From: Chitinophagaceae bacterium
GTDB lineage: Bacteria > Bacteroidota > Bacteroidia > Chitinophagales > Chitinophagaceae
Length of the DNA: 46,921 nt
Reading direction: 5' to 3'
Assembly: GCA_025449645.1 (NCBI GenBank)
Contig: JANWIY010000090.1
Coordinates: 1-46,921, forward strand
Shown here: positions 17,474 through 25,965 of the stretch, piece after piece
How the letters are laid out: each line of letters begins with the position of its first letter
Numbering within the stretch: the stretch's first letter is position 1
The notes under the pieces: model-generated
Seen by the model: the letters and a program-made list of their open reading frames with translations, nothing else
What the model was told of the DNA's origin: nothing
Database searches by the model: none
Made by a program: the position numbers and the translations under genes

Positions 17474-17561
17474 TTTGAAAATTTGAAAATGTGGTAATTT
17501 GAAAATTAGATTACCATGTTTCAGAAATTTTCAAATTTTCAAATTTTCAAATTTTCAAATT
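17473..17561 (+). repeat. Inverted CAAATTTT-family repeat between rpmD and rplO
   Basis: The left part has ATTTGAAA x2 + AT (17473-17490) and AATTTGAAAATT (17496-17507). The right part 17526-17561 is four exact AATTTTCA units plus AATT. The 18-base left arm can pair perfectly in three registers (17527-17544, 17535-17552, 17543-17560). A small GGTAAT/ATTACC stem (17493-17498/17510-17515) lies inside. The array ends 6 bases before the rplO start. Confidence 0.88.
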
Positions 17562-17567
17562 AACATG

Positions 17568-18017
17568 ATGAACTTACATACGATCAGGCCGGCAAAAGGC
17601 GCTACACACAAGGAAAAAAGACTTGGGCGCGGTGAGGCCTCCGGCAAGGGTGGTACTTCAACAAAAGGAAATAAGGGCGGACAAAGCCGCGCCGGTTATC
17701 AGCGGAAAATGGCCCATGAAGGCGGTCAGATGCCCATCCAGCGCAGATTGCCTAAACGTGGTTTTAAGAATCCTGACCGGGTTGCCTATAAAGTATTTAA
17801 CCTTTCCCAGATTGAACAACTGGCTGAGAAATATGATATTAAGGAAGTTTCCGCCGCTAACCTCTATGCCAACGGCCTCATTTCCAGAACAGCGCTGATA
17901 AAGATCCTTGGAAATGGAGAATTGAAAACAGGTCTTTTGTTCAAGGTGAATGCTGTAAGCGGCAAAGCAAGGCAGGCTATCGAAGGGGCGGGCGGCTCCA
18001 TAGAAATCATAAAATAG
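17568..18017 (+). CDS. rplO: 50S ribosomal protein L15
   Basis: Late-binding large-subunit protein. The start at 17568 gives 149 residues beginning MNLHTIRPAKGATHKEKRLGRG. An adjacent ATG at 17565 is also possible. A farther in-frame ATG at 17499 would read through the repeat array and is rejected. The glycine-rich GEASGKGGTSTKGNKGGQSR and QMPIQRRLPKRGF segments are typical. secY follows after 74 bases. Confidence 0.95.
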   Translation: MNLHTIRPAKGATHKEKRLGRGEASGKGGTSTKGNKGGQSRAGYQRKMAHEGGQMPIQRRLPKRGFKNPDRVAYKVFNLSQIEQLAEKYDIKEVSAANLYANGLISRTALIKILGNGELKTGLLFKVNAVSGKARQAIEGAGGSIEIIK

Positions 18018-18091
18018 TTTTATGTAACTTGCGCTGATGCTTACCGGCTGTCTTTGTAGTTGAAGCAGTTCATAAATAATTCCGAAAGCAC

Positions 18092-19429
18092 GTGAAGAAA
18101 CTTATTGGTACATTAAAAAATATTTGGAGTATTGCTGAACTGAGAAGCAAGATCATACTTACGCTGACGCTCCTGCTCGTTTACCGTTTCGGTACTTTTA
18201 TTGTGTTACCCGGAATAGATCCCAACAAACTAAGCAGCCTCAGCGGAGCAAAATCCGGAGCATTGGGTCTGATTGACGCATTTTCCGGTGGCGCTTTTTC
18301 TCAGGCTTCCATTCTTGCCCTGGGCATCATGCCATATATATCTGCTTCCATTTTTATGCAATTGATGGGCATCCTGGTCCCTCAGATGCAGAAGATCCAG
18401 AAAGACGGAGAAAGCGGAAGAAATAAAATTAATCAGTGGACGCGCTACCTTACAGTAATTGTTACTTTCGCCCAGGCATATGCTTATGTTTCTTATTTAA
18501 GGACCATGGGCAGGGATGCCATAATTGAAAGCTTCAGTGCCTATTTTTGGGTTACTACGCCCATTCTGCTCACGGCAGGTACCTTGTTCGTCATGTGGCT
18601 TGGAGAAAAAATCACTGATAAAGGTTTAGGAAATGGTACATCTATCATTATAATGATCGGTATCCTGGCCCGTTTTCCAAATTCAATGCGGAATGAATTT
18701 CTTGCCAGGTCGGCCATGGGCAGCGGGGGTATCCTGATTTTCGTAATTGAAGTGGCGATACTCATTGCCGTTATATTAGGTTTAATTGTATTGATTCAGG
18801 GCGTTCGAAAAGTTCCCGTTAATTATGCCAAGCAAATTGTAGGCAACCGCCAATTCGGGGGAGCCAGGCAATTCCTACCGCTTAAAGTAAATGCAGCCGG
18901 TGTAATGCCGATCATTTTTGCTCAAGCCATTATGTTCCTTCCCACGCTGATTTCCTACACAAGTTTTGAGAACAAGGAAGGAATTTCGAGGATATTTTCT
19001 GATCCGCGCGATTTTATCCACATGACCTTCTACGGCATTGTTGTTATTGGCTTTACCTTTTTATATACCTCACTCATATTTAATCCAAAACAGGTGGCTG
19101 ATGATCTCAAACGCAATAACGGTTTTGTTCCTGGCGTAAAACCCGGACAGCCGACTGCAGATTTCATCGGTTCCGTTATGGATAAGATCACGTTGCCGGG
19201 AGCCATCCTGCTGGCAGTGGTCGGCATTCTCCCCGGATTTGCACAAAGGGCAGGCGTAACCCAGGGCTTTGCATCTTTCTACGGAGGTACATCTCTGCTG
19301 ATTATGGTAGCTGTTATCCTCGACACCCTGCAGCAAATTGAAACACAGCTGCTGATGCGTCAGTATGACGGGCTTATGAAATCGGGCAGGATACAGGGCC
19401 GCCAGTCGGTAACCAATGCCGTGATCTAG
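18092..19429 (+). CDS. secY: Preprotein translocase subunit SecY
   Basis: Central channel of the inner-membrane Sec translocon, working with SecE, SecG and SecA. The 445-residue protein starts at a GTG codon (MKKLIGTLKNIWSIAELRSK) and has the expected ten hydrophobic segments. Recognisable parts are RFGTFIVLPGIDP before the plug, ALGIMPYISASIFMQL in TM2, and the C5/C6 cytoplasmic loop region GFVPGVKPGQPTADFI. It is transcribed with the spc genes; map begins one base after its stop. Confidence 0.96.
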   Translation: MKKLIGTLKNIWSIAELRSKIILTLTLLLVYRFGTFIVLPGIDPNKLSSLSGAKSGALGLIDAFSGGAFSQASILALGIMPYISASIFMQLMGILVPQMQKIQKDGESGRNKINQWTRYLTVIVTFAQAYAYVSYLRTMGRDAIIESFSAYFWVTTPILLTAGTLFVMWLGEKITDKGLGNGTSIIIMIGILARFPNSMRNEFLARSAMGSGGILIFVIEVAILIAVILGLIVLIQGVRKVPVNYAKQIVGNRQFGGARQFLPLKVNAAGVMPIIFAQAIMFLPTLISYTSFENKEGISRIFSDPRDFIHMTFYGIVVIGFTFLYTSLIFNPKQVADDLKRNNGFVPGVKPGQPTADFIGSVMDKITLPGAILLAVVGILPGFAQRAGVTQGFASFYGGTSLLIMVAVILDTLQQIETQLLMRQYDGLMKSGRIQGRQSVTNAVI

Positions 19430-19430
19430 G

Positions 19431-20231
19431 ATGATTTATTACAAAACAAAAGCGGAAATTGAACTGGCAAGAGAAAGTTGCCTGCTGGTAAGTCAGACAC
19501 TCACTGAAACAGCCAGGGTTTTGAAAGCCGGAATAAACTCCAGCTATCTCGATAAATTCATCGGCGATTATATCCGTGACCATGGAGCTGTTCCGTCTTT
19601 CCTGGAATACAACGGATTTCCCTTTAATTCATGCATCTCTGTGAATGATGTGGTCGTGCACGGATTCTCCAATGGGAATGAATTGAAAGAGGGAGACATC
19701 ATATCTATCGACATAGGTGTTTATAAAAACGGTTTCCATGGGGACCATGCTTATACATTTGCAATAGGTGACCCCGGAGCAGCTGTAGCCCAGCTTATCC
19801 GGGTCACCAAGGAATCACTCTACAAGGGCATAGAAAAGGCCGTAGCAGGCAACCGCATCGGAGACATTTCTTTTGCCATTCAGGAGCACACTGAAAAAAA
19901 ATATGGATATGGCGTGGTGCGTGAACTCGTAGGCCATGGTTTGGGCAGAAAGCTTCATGAAGAGCCCCAGGTACCTAATTACGGCAGACGCGGATCGGGA
20001 ATAAAATTAAAGGAAGGCTTGATCCTGGCCATTGAACCCATGATTAATTTAGGAAGGCGTGAGGTATACACGGAGGATGACGGGTGGACGGTCAGAACCC
20101 AGGACCATAGCGTTTCAGTACATTTTGAACACGATGTGTGCGTACAAAAAAACAAGGCCGATATTCTTTCTGATTACTCCGGAATTGAGGCAGCAGAACG
20201 AAAAAATCCAGCGCTTTTCAGTTCTTCCTGA
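19431..20231 (+). CDS. map: Methionine aminopeptidase, type I
   Basis: Removes the initiator methionine from nascent proteins. All metal ligands are in place: Asp94 (SIDIG), Asp105 (GDHAYTF), His169 (VGHGLG), Glu202 (IEPM) and Glu233 (HFEHD), with His77 in the substrate pocket. The 266-residue length is normal for the type. It starts one base after the secY stop, so the two are coupled. It is the last gene of the ribosomal cluster: the convergent dapD follows, not infA. Confidence 0.96.
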   Translation: MIYYKTKAEIELARESCLLVSQTLTETARVLKAGINSSYLDKFIGDYIRDHGAVPSFLEYNGFPFNSCISVNDVVVHGFSNGNELKEGDIISIDIGVYKNGFHGDHAYTFAIGDPGAAVAQLIRVTKESLYKGIEKAVAGNRIGDISFAIQEHTEKKYGYGVVRELVGHGLGRKLHEEPQVPNYGRRGSGIKLKEGLILAIEPMINLGRREVYTEDDGWTVRTQDHSVSVHFEHDVCVQKNKADILSDYSGIEAAERKNPALFSSS

Positions 20232-20237
20232 TCCCCA

Positions 20238-21050
20238 CTACCCGCTAACGCCGAAATTCCTCAAGGCATCATTAAGACTTGTTTTCAGGTCAGTAGATGA
20301 TTTTCTCTGGCCGATGATCATTGCGCAAACTACCTGGTATTCTCCTGCAGAGAATTTCTTGGGATAGGTTCCTGGAATGACCACACTCCTGGCCGGAATG
20401 CGTCCCTTATATTCAACCGGAGCGGCGCCACTCACGTCAATGATCTTTGTACTCTGCGTCAGGACTACATTCGCCCCCAGTACGGCTTCTTTTTCAATGT
20501 GCACGCCTTCCACAACAATACATCTCGATCCGATAAAGCACCCGTCTTCAATAATTACCGGTGCTGCCTGCAGGGGTTCCAGAACGCCGCCAATGCCTAC
20601 CCCTCCGCTGAGGTGAACATTTTTTCCGATTTGGGCGCAGCTGCCGACTGTCGCCCAGGTATCCACCATCGTTCCTTCATCCACATATGCGCCAATGTTC
20701 ACATAGCTGGGCATCAGTACAACATTTTTTGCAAGGTACGCACCATAACGGGCGACGGCATGAGGAACAGCGCGAACACCCAGCATGGCATAGTCTTTCT
20801 TCAGGGCCATCTTATCATAAAATTCAAATGGATCAACAGACCAGGTTTTCATTTGGCGGATGCCGAAATACATCAGGATCGCTTGTTTTATCCATTCATT
20901 TACTACCCATCCTTTATCTGTAGGCATCGCAACACGTAGTCTTCCTTTGTCGGTTTCCTCTATTACAGCCTCCACAGCACTGCTGTATTTCTCCTCTTTA
21001 AGCAATTCCCGTTTTTCCCAGGCTTCTTCTATAAGTGATTTTAGCTCCAT
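20238..21050 (-). CDS. dapD: Tetrahydrodipicolinate N-succinyltransferase
   Basis: Transfers succinate from succinyl-CoA to tetrahydrodipicolinate in the lysine/meso-diaminopimelate pathway. The 270-residue protein has the left-handed beta-helix hexapeptide repeats of the family and the nearly invariant block VLMPSYVNIGAYVDEGTMVD, followed by TWATVGSCAQIGKNVHLSGG. The start at 21050 (MELKSLIEEAWEKRELL) matches the family N-terminus. An in-frame ATG at 21071 lies inside a TAnnTTTG box and is less likely. It converges on map with 6 bases between stops. Confidence 0.95.
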   Translation of the reverse strand: MELKSLIEEAWEKRELLKEEKYSSAVEAVIEETDKGRLRVAMPTDKGWVVNEWIKQAILMYFGIRQMKTWSVDPFEFYDKMALKKDYAMLGVRAVPHAVARYGAYLAKNVVLMPSYVNIGAYVDEGTMVDTWATVGSCAQIGKNVHLSGGVGIGGVLEPLQAAPVIIEDGCFIGSRCIVVEGVHIEKEAVLGANVVLTQSTKIIDVSGAAPVEYKGRIPARSVVIPGTYPKKFSAGEYQVVCAMIIGQRKSSTDLKTSLNDALRNFGVSG

Positions 21051-21064
21051 TCGGATAATTTTTA

Positions 21065-21072
21065 CAAACATA
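21065..21072 (-). promoter_or_regulatory. -7 element of the dapD promoter
   Basis: On the minus strand TATGTTTG, a TAnnTTTG match, stands about 15 bases before the preferred dapD start. No good -33 TTTG is seen. It supports the shorter dapD start. Confidence 0.4.
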
Positions 21073-21153
21073 CATGTGCGGGCTCAATTAAGAATATGGA
21101 AGTCTCCATTTATTCGATATTTCAGGTTTTTCTGTTATTTTCCATACTTCAGG

Positions 21154-21161
21154 TATTTTTG
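21154..21161 (+). promoter_or_regulatory. -7 element of the tsaC promoter
   Basis: TATTTTTG matches TAnnTTTG and ends 19 bases before the TTG start at 21181. The -33 region (21127-21134) is T-rich but not a clean TTTG. dapD and tsaC thus have back-to-back promoters in a 130-base divergent spacer. Confidence 0.4.
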
Positions 21162-21180
21162 AGACACTTAAATTTATTCT

Positions 21181-21750
21181 TTGGATTTTGAAAATGATAT
21201 TCTGCGATGCCTTGAGGTGCTTCATCAGGGAGGGATTATTTTATATCCAACGGATACCATCTGGGGGATCGGCTGCGATGCAACCAATACTTCAGCGGTA
21301 AAAAAAATTTATGCATTGAAGCGCCGTCCGGAATCCAAATCGATGATTGTTTTGCTGGCGGACCAAAGGGATATCATTAAATACATAAGCCGTCCCGAAC
21401 CTTTCATGTTTGAATTTCTTGAGACTATAACACGACCCACCACTGTGATCTATGAGGGCGCTGTGGGGCTGGCAGAAAACCTCGTTCCGGAGGATGGCAG
21501 CATAGCGATCCGGATCGTAAAAGAAGATTTTTCCCGGAACCTGATCAAGCGATTCAGGAAACCTCTGGTTTCGAGTTCGGCAAATATTTCCGGGAAACCT
21601 GCACCTCCTATTTTCAAGGAAATAGTTTCGGAAATCCGCGATGCGGTCGATTATGTTGTACAATACCGGCAGTCCGACGATCTGCCTGCTCAGGCTTCCG
21701 CCGTGGTCCGCTTCAATAGATCCGGAGAGCTGATTGTATTAAGAAACTGA
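21181..21750 (+). CDS. tsaC: L-threonylcarbamoyladenylate synthase (TsaC/Sua5/YrdC family)
   Basis: Makes threonylcarbamoyl-AMP from Thr, bicarbonate and ATP, the first step of the t6A37 tRNA modification. The 189-residue protein is a lone YrdC domain without the Sua5 C-terminal domain. It shows GGIILYPTDTIWGIGCDA (about 17-34), the KRRPESKSM lysine/arginine patch and SSSANISGKP. The start appears to be TTG at 21181 (MDFENDILRCL); no in-frame ATG is nearby. A weak hairpin-T-run follows. Confidence 0.9.
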   Translation: MDFENDILRCLEVLHQGGIILYPTDTIWGIGCDATNTSAVKKIYALKRRPESKSMIVLLADQRDIIKYISRPEPFMFEFLETITRPTTVIYEGAVGLAENLVPEDGSIAIRIVKEDFSRNLIKRFRKPLVSSSANISGKPAPPIFKEIVSEIRDAVDYVVQYRQSDDLPAQASAVVRFNRSGELIVLRN

Positions 21751-21768
21751 TTGAAAAACAGTTGAACC

Positions 21769-21789
21769 ATCTCCTTCATGGAGATTTTT
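21769..21789 (+). terminator. Possible weak terminator after tsaC
   Basis: ATCTCC (21769-21774) pairs with GGAGAT (21780-21785) around a 5-base loop, followed by TTTT. The 6-bp stem is short. It lies between tsaC and the heptosyltransferase start. Confidence 0.4.
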
Positions 21790-21901
21790 ACCAGTGGGTT
21801 GCCCCCGAGCGCATGCGGAACGAATCCGTTTTTGAGAAAGAAGCAATCCGCCACCCGGAAACCGCAAAAAATTGCGGTTCTTCGCATATCGAAAACAGAT
21901 C

Positions 21902-22927
21902 TTGCAAAAATTCCTGATCATACAAACAGCTTTTATCGGAGACGTGGTCCTGGCCACGCCGCTCGTAGAAAAATTGCATGCATGGTTTCCGGATGCCCAG
22001 ATAGATTTTCTATTAAGGAAAGGCAATGAATCATTACTGCTTAATCATCCCCTTATTCATGAGGTGATGATCTGGAACAAAAAGCAGGATAAACTGAAAC
22101 ATCTTTTCCAGCTGCTCCTTCGCATACGCAGGACTAAATATGATAAGGTGATCAATGTACAAAGGTTTGCTGCTACCGGCCTGCTCACCGCTTTCTCTTC
22201 TGCGCGCGAAACGATCGGATTTGATAAGAATCCATTCAGTTTTTTATTCTCGGGGAAAATACCTCACGATGTGAACGGAGCGGGGAACCTGCATGAAACG
22301 CAACGCAATCTTCAGCTCATCAGGCATTTTACAGACCAGTCATATTTCCGACCCATATTATATCCCGCTCCCGAAGACTTCGCATTTGTTGAAGCTTACT
22401 CAGAAGAAAAATTCATTACCCTGAGCCCTGCTTCTGTTTGGTTTACCAAGCAATATCCATCGCCTCAATGGATTTCTTTCATAAATAAAATTCCTGCAGG
22501 ATACAGCATATTTTTATTGGGCGGAGCTACGGATCTGCCTCTTTGTGAATCCATTCAGAAGGCTGTGAAAAGACCCCTGCTTGAAATCCTTGCCGGCAAA
22601 TTATCTTTCCTTCAATCGGCCGCACTGATGGCAAAGGCGGAGATGAACTATGTGAACGATTCTGCCCCCATGCATTTTGCATCAGCGATGAATGCCCCTG
22701 TAACTGCGGTCTATTGCTCAACGATACCTGAATTTGGTTTTGGACCGCTTTCGGATTCCCGCCATATTGTTCAGATTGAGTCGCCTTTATATTGCCGCCC
22801 CTGCGGCCTCCATGGATATGCATCCTGCCCGGAAGGTCATTTCCGATGTGCTGTCGAAATAAAGGACGAGCAGCTCTTAAAAACGCTTTCTGAAGGGCCG
22901 GATTCCTTGCTGCTCCATGCCGATTGA
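21902..22927 (+). CDS. Glycosyltransferase family 9 (ADP-heptose:LPS heptosyltransferase-like)
   Basis: GT-B enzyme that probably adds a heptose or related sugar to the lipopolysaccharide core at the cytoplasmic face. From a TTG at 21902 the protein has 341 residues and starts with the family-typical FLIIQTAFIGDVVLATPLVEKL; a TTG at 21872 is an alternative. The C-terminal half has the donor-site pattern SIFLLGGATD, then VNDSAPMHFASAMNAPVTAVYCST. A Cys-rich patch (YCRPCGLHGYASCPEGHFRC) near the end is shared with many Bacteroidota members. The acceptor cannot be read from sequence. Confidence 0.85.
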   Translation: MQKFLIIQTAFIGDVVLATPLVEKLHAWFPDAQIDFLLRKGNESLLLNHPLIHEVMIWNKKQDKLKHLFQLLLRIRRTKYDKVINVQRFAATGLLTAFSSARETIGFDKNPFSFLFSGKIPHDVNGAGNLHETQRNLQLIRHFTDQSYFRPILYPAPEDFAFVEAYSEEKFITLSPASVWFTKQYPSPQWISFINKIPAGYSIFLLGGATDLPLCESIQKAVKRPLLEILAGKLSFLQSAALMAKAEMNYVNDSAPMHFASAMNAPVTAVYCSTIPEFGFGPLSDSRHIVQIESPLYCRPCGLHGYASCPEGHFRCAVEIKDEQLLKTLSEGPDSLLLHAD

Positions 22928-22937
22928 TTTACATTTG
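22907..22937 (+). promoter_or_regulatory. Promoter of cca inside the end of the upstream gene
   Basis: TTG at 22907-22909, 20 bases, then TACATTTG at 22930-22937. The element overlaps the last codons of the heptosyltransferase gene and ends only 5 bases before the cca ATG (22943), implying a nearly leaderless transcript. Confidence 0.6.
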
Positions 22938-22942
22938 CCGTC

Positions 22943-24382
22943 ATGCAAATTGCCTGTTCTGAAAATGAATTGCTGCTGTTCGGCAAAATTGCTGAAGCTG
23001 CGGCTGAATTGGAGACCGAAGCCTATGTGATCGGCGGATTTGTGCGCGATAAACTGATTGGCCGTCCATCCGGTGATGCGGATATTGTTTGCGTGGGAAA
23101 TGCAATTGAACTGGCACATAAAGTAGCTGCTTTTTTTTCTCCCAGGCCAACGGTTTCATTCTTCAAAAATTTCGGAACGGCCCATATAAGAATACCGGAT
23201 ACCGGCACTGAAACCGGCATGCTTGATGTGGAGTTCGTCGGTGCCAGGAAAGAAAGCTACCGCGCTTCTTCCCGCAAACCAGAAATAATCGTTGGTACCC
23301 TTGAGGACGACCAGAACCGTCGCGATTTTACAATCAATGCGCTGGCAATCAGTTTAAATAAAGATAACTATGGGCAAATTATCGATCCTTTCAACGGATT
23401 GAATGATATTGCTGAAAAAAGAATTCAAACTCCGCTGGATCCGCTCAGCACATTCAGCGACGATCCGCTCAGAATGCTTCGCGCCATCCGTTTTGCAACC
23501 CAGCTGGCGTTTCGTATAGATCAGGTGACTTTCGACGCCATAAAGGAGGATGCCCCCAGGATACGGATCGTATCACAGGAACGTATAACCGAAGAATTCA
23601 ATAAAACGATCTGCTCGCCAAAACCGTCAATAGGTTTTGATCTGTTGCATAAAGCGGGCCTGCTGAATATTATTTTTCCGAAAATGGCCGAGCTGGAAGG
23701 GGCGGAATACATTGATGGTCAGGGACACAAGGATAATTTCTACCATACCCTCCAGGTGCTGGACAATATATCCTTAAAGACGAATGATCTCTGGCTTCGT
23801 TGGGCGGCGATCCTGCATGATATCGGCAAGCCGGCAACCAAAAAATTTGAAAAGGGCCATGGATGGACCTTTCACGGGCACGAGGTGGTGGGGGGACGTT
23901 TGGTTCCCAAAATTTTTGAACAGTTTAAGAATCCGCTGAATGAAAAAATGCGATTTGTCCGCAAGCTGGTAGAGTTGCATTTGCGGCCCATCAGTCTTAC
24001 GAAAGAGAACATCACGGATTCCGCTATCCGCAGACTTTTATTTGATGCTGGTGAGGATATTGATTCCCTGATGTTGTTATGTGAAGCAGATATCACCTCC
24101 AAGAATAAGCAGAAGGTTAAAAAATATCTTGAAAATTTTGAGCTTGTACGTTCACGTCTTGCCGAAGTGGAGGAGAAGGATCGTATCCGGAACTGGCAAC
24201 CACCGGTGACCGGGGAAATGATCATGGAGATTTTTGGTATAAAACCTTCACGCCAGGTAGGAGATCTTAAAAATATGATCCGGGAGGCCATCCTGGACGG
24301 AGAAATAGAAAACTCCTACGAGGCGGCATATCGTTTTATGATGGAAAAAGCGGCCGGTATGGATCTGAAACCAGTAAAATAG
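22943..24382 (+). CDS. cca: CCA-adding tRNA nucleotidyltransferase with HD domain
   Basis: Adds or repairs the 3' CCA end of tRNAs. The class II polymerase head has [19 protein letters not shown], with the metal-binding Asp45/Asp47 pair, then the [11 protein letters not shown] and [15 protein letters not shown] motifs. A C-terminal HD phosphohydrolase domain has His292-Asp293 in [11 protein letters not shown]. It has 479 residues, a normal length for the Bacteroidota form. A few bases separate it from the heptosyltransferase stop, but it carries its own promoter. Confidence 0.94.
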   Translation: MQIACSENELLLFGKIAEAAAELETEAYVIGGFVRDKLIGRPSGDADIVCVGNAIELAHKVAAFFSPRPTVSFFKNFGTAHIRIPDTGTETGMLDVEFVGARKESYRASSRKPEIIVGTLEDDQNRRDFTINALAISLNKDNYGQIIDPFNGLNDIAEKRIQTPLDPLSTFSDDPLRMLRAIRFATQLAFRIDQVTFDAIKEDAPRIRIVSQERITEEFNKTICSPKPSIGFDLLHKAGLLNIIFPKMAELEGAEYIDGQGHKDNFYHTLQVLDNISLKTNDLWLRWAAILHDIGKPATKKFEKGHGWTFHGHEVVGGRLVPKIFEQFKNPLNEKMRFVRKLVELHLRPISLTKENITDSAIRRLLFDAGEDIDSLMLLCEADITSKNKQKVKKYLENFELVRSRLAEVEEKDRIRNWQPPVTGEMIMEIFGIKPSRQVGDLKNMIREAILDGEIENSYEAAYRFMMEKAAGMDLKPVK

Positions 24383-24440
24383 GCATATACTTACCTTTAC
24401 TAAAGAAAATAAAGCTGGTCATTAATTTGATGGTTTAATT

Positions 24441-24448
24441 TATTTTTG
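24441..24448 (+). promoter_or_regulatory. Possible -7 element before the pRiA4b-like gene
   Basis: TATTTTTG matches TAnnTTTG and ends 21 bases before the ATG at 24470. No TTTG stands at the required distance. TACCTTTA at 24392 is a competing candidate. Confidence 0.3.
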
Positions 24449-24469
24449 AATCAATTAACGGGAGCGATT

Positions 24470-25060
24470 ATGGCAGTTTTAAAATTCAGGGTTTATTTTG
24501 AGGAGGACGATAGTGTTTACCGCGATGTAGCTGTGAAGCATAATCAGCATTTCCTTCAACTTCATCAGGGGATCTTAAAAGCCTATGAATTTGACAACAA
24601 GCACCAGGCGACTTTTTTCCGCAGCAATGATCACTGGCAACGTGGCAGGGAGATATCCCTCGAAAAATATGACAAGGAGTATAGGGTGGCACCATTAATC
24701 ATGGGGGAAACACCCATCAGCTCGGAAATAAGGGATCCAAACCAAAAATTTGTTTACCAGTATGATTTTGTAAAGAACTGGACCTTCCTTGTGGAACTCA
24801 TCCATGTATCGAGGGAGGAGAACAGCAAACTCGAATATCCAGCCCTTATCAAGAGTGAAGGAATTGCTCCTTCCCAGTACGGAACCCGCGGTTTAATTGG
24901 CGATAAGCTCGCTGAGGTGGAAGAGAAATATGATCTTGGCCGGGGTGCAGAAGGATTTATTCTGGTCGGAGAAGAAAACGGAGAACTTGGTGAAGTAGAG
25001 GAATCCGGCGATCTGGGCGAAGAAGAAACTGGTCCGGAGGAAGAATCCGGGATAGAATAA
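24470..25060 (+). CDS. Plasmid pRiA4b ORF-3-like / IS1096 TnpR-passenger-like protein with acidic tail
   Basis: The first ~150 of 196 residues fit the pRiA4b ORF-3-like family: LKFRVYFEEDDSVYRDVAVKHNQ, LHQGILKAYEFDNKHQATFF and YDFVKNWTFLVELIHV. The family name comes from a plasmid/IS passenger gene, but here the gene is chromosomal with no transposase nearby. The last ~45 residues are strongly acidic and Gly/Glu-rich. A GGGAG precedes the ATG at 24470. Its TAA overlaps the miaA ATG by one base, so it is translationally coupled to tRNA isopentenylation. Function unknown. Confidence 0.8.
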   Translation: MAVLKFRVYFEEDDSVYRDVAVKHNQHFLQLHQGILKAYEFDNKHQATFFRSNDHWQRGREISLEKYDKEYRVAPLIMGETPISSEIRDPNQKFVYQYDFVKNWTFLVELIHVSREENSKLEYPALIKSEGIAPSQYGTRGLIGDKLAEVEEKYDLGRGAEGFILVGEENGELGEVEESGDLGEEETGPEEESGIE

Positions 25061-25965
25061 TGCTCCCCAAAACAGTAATCATCATTACAGGACCGACTGC
25101 TTCAGGCAAGACGGCATTATCCCTTGTCCTTGCCCGTCATTTTAATACATCTATCATTTCGGCAGACTCTCGCCAGTGTTTTCGCGAATTGAACATCGGC
25201 GTGGCAAAGCCTTCTTTTCACGAACTGCAATCCGTAAGGCATGAATTCATAAATTCCCATTCCATCGGGGAGGAGGTGAATGCTGCAGTTTTTGAATCAC
25301 TGGCTCTGCAATGGGCAGAAGAGATTTTTTCTAACCGGAATGTGGTTGTCATGGTAGGAGGGACGGGGCTATACATAAAAGCGTTTACCGAAGGATTGGA
25401 CAAGATCCCCGAAACCGATGAACAGACAAGAATAGAGATCCAGGAACAATACTCCCGGTATGGACTGCTCTGGTTGCAGGCGCAGGTCAAACTCAGGGAT
25501 CCTGTATACTTTGAATCCGGAGAAATTAAAAATCCGCAACGCATGATGCGCGCTCTGGAAGTTATTGAAAGCACTGGCCATTCCATTTTATATTTTAGGA
25601 ATACTGAAAAAAAAATACGACCCTTTAGCGTTCTTTTTTTTTCCACTCGCATTCCTGTGAGTATCTTAAATCAACGGATCAATGAGCGCGTAGACCATAT
25701 GATGGAAGAAGGCCTCCTGGATGAGGTCAGATCACTGCTTCCTTATCAGCATTTCAATGCCCTGCAAACGCTTGGCTATACCGAATTGTTTGAACACCTG
25801 AATGGGAAGCTTAATCTGGAAAACGCGGTGATCAGGATCAAACAAAATACCCGGCAATATGCAAAACGGCAAATGACCTGGATCAGAAAAAACTCATACG
25901 TACACTGGCTTGAAAAGGATCCTTTGAAAGAAATTCTGGAAGTTAGCGAGCGAATTAAAATTTAA
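25060..25965 (+). CDS. miaA: tRNA dimethylallyltransferase
   Basis: Adds an isopentenyl group to A37 of tRNAs that read UNN codons. The 301-residue protein has the P-loop GPTASGKTAL (11-20), the substrate motif SADSRQCFRELNIGVAKP, the VGGTGLYIKA loop and C-terminal TRQYAKRQMTWIRKN. The start is coupled to the previous gene by TAATG. Its 3' end overlaps the convergent porin gene by 11 bases, so both stops are shared within a short stretch. Confidence 0.95.
   Translation: MLPKTVIIITGPTASGKTALSLVLARHFNTSIISADSRQCFRELNIGVAKPSFHELQSVRHEFINSHSIGEEVNAAVFESLALQWAEEIFSNRNVVVMVGGTGLYIKAFTEGLDKIPETDEQTRIEIQEQYSRYGLLWLQAQVKLRDPVYFESGEIKNPQRMMRALEVIESTGHSILYFRNTEKKIRPFSVLFFSTRIPVSILNQRINERVDHMMEEGLLDEVRSLLPYQHFNALQTLGYTELFEHLNGKLNLENAVIRIKQNTRQYAKRQMTWIRKNSYVHWLEKDPLKEILEVSERIKI

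Noticed and set aside
9086-17561. Rho-independent terminators at the spacer hairpins
   Set aside because: The stems are AU-rich and mostly not followed by a T-run, and essential genes continue downstream without new promoters. They are treated as repeats, not terminators.
21762-21917. Short TTG-initiated frame (about 51 codons) between tsaC and the heptosyltransferase
   Set aside because: It contains the weak terminator hairpin, has no ATG near its start and no recognised family, and it overlaps the start of the next gene. It could be a remnant but cannot be supported.
24470-25060. Insertion sequence around the pRiA4b/IS1096-passenger-like gene
   Set aside because: No transposase, terminal inverted repeats or target duplication is visible, and the gene is coupled to miaA.
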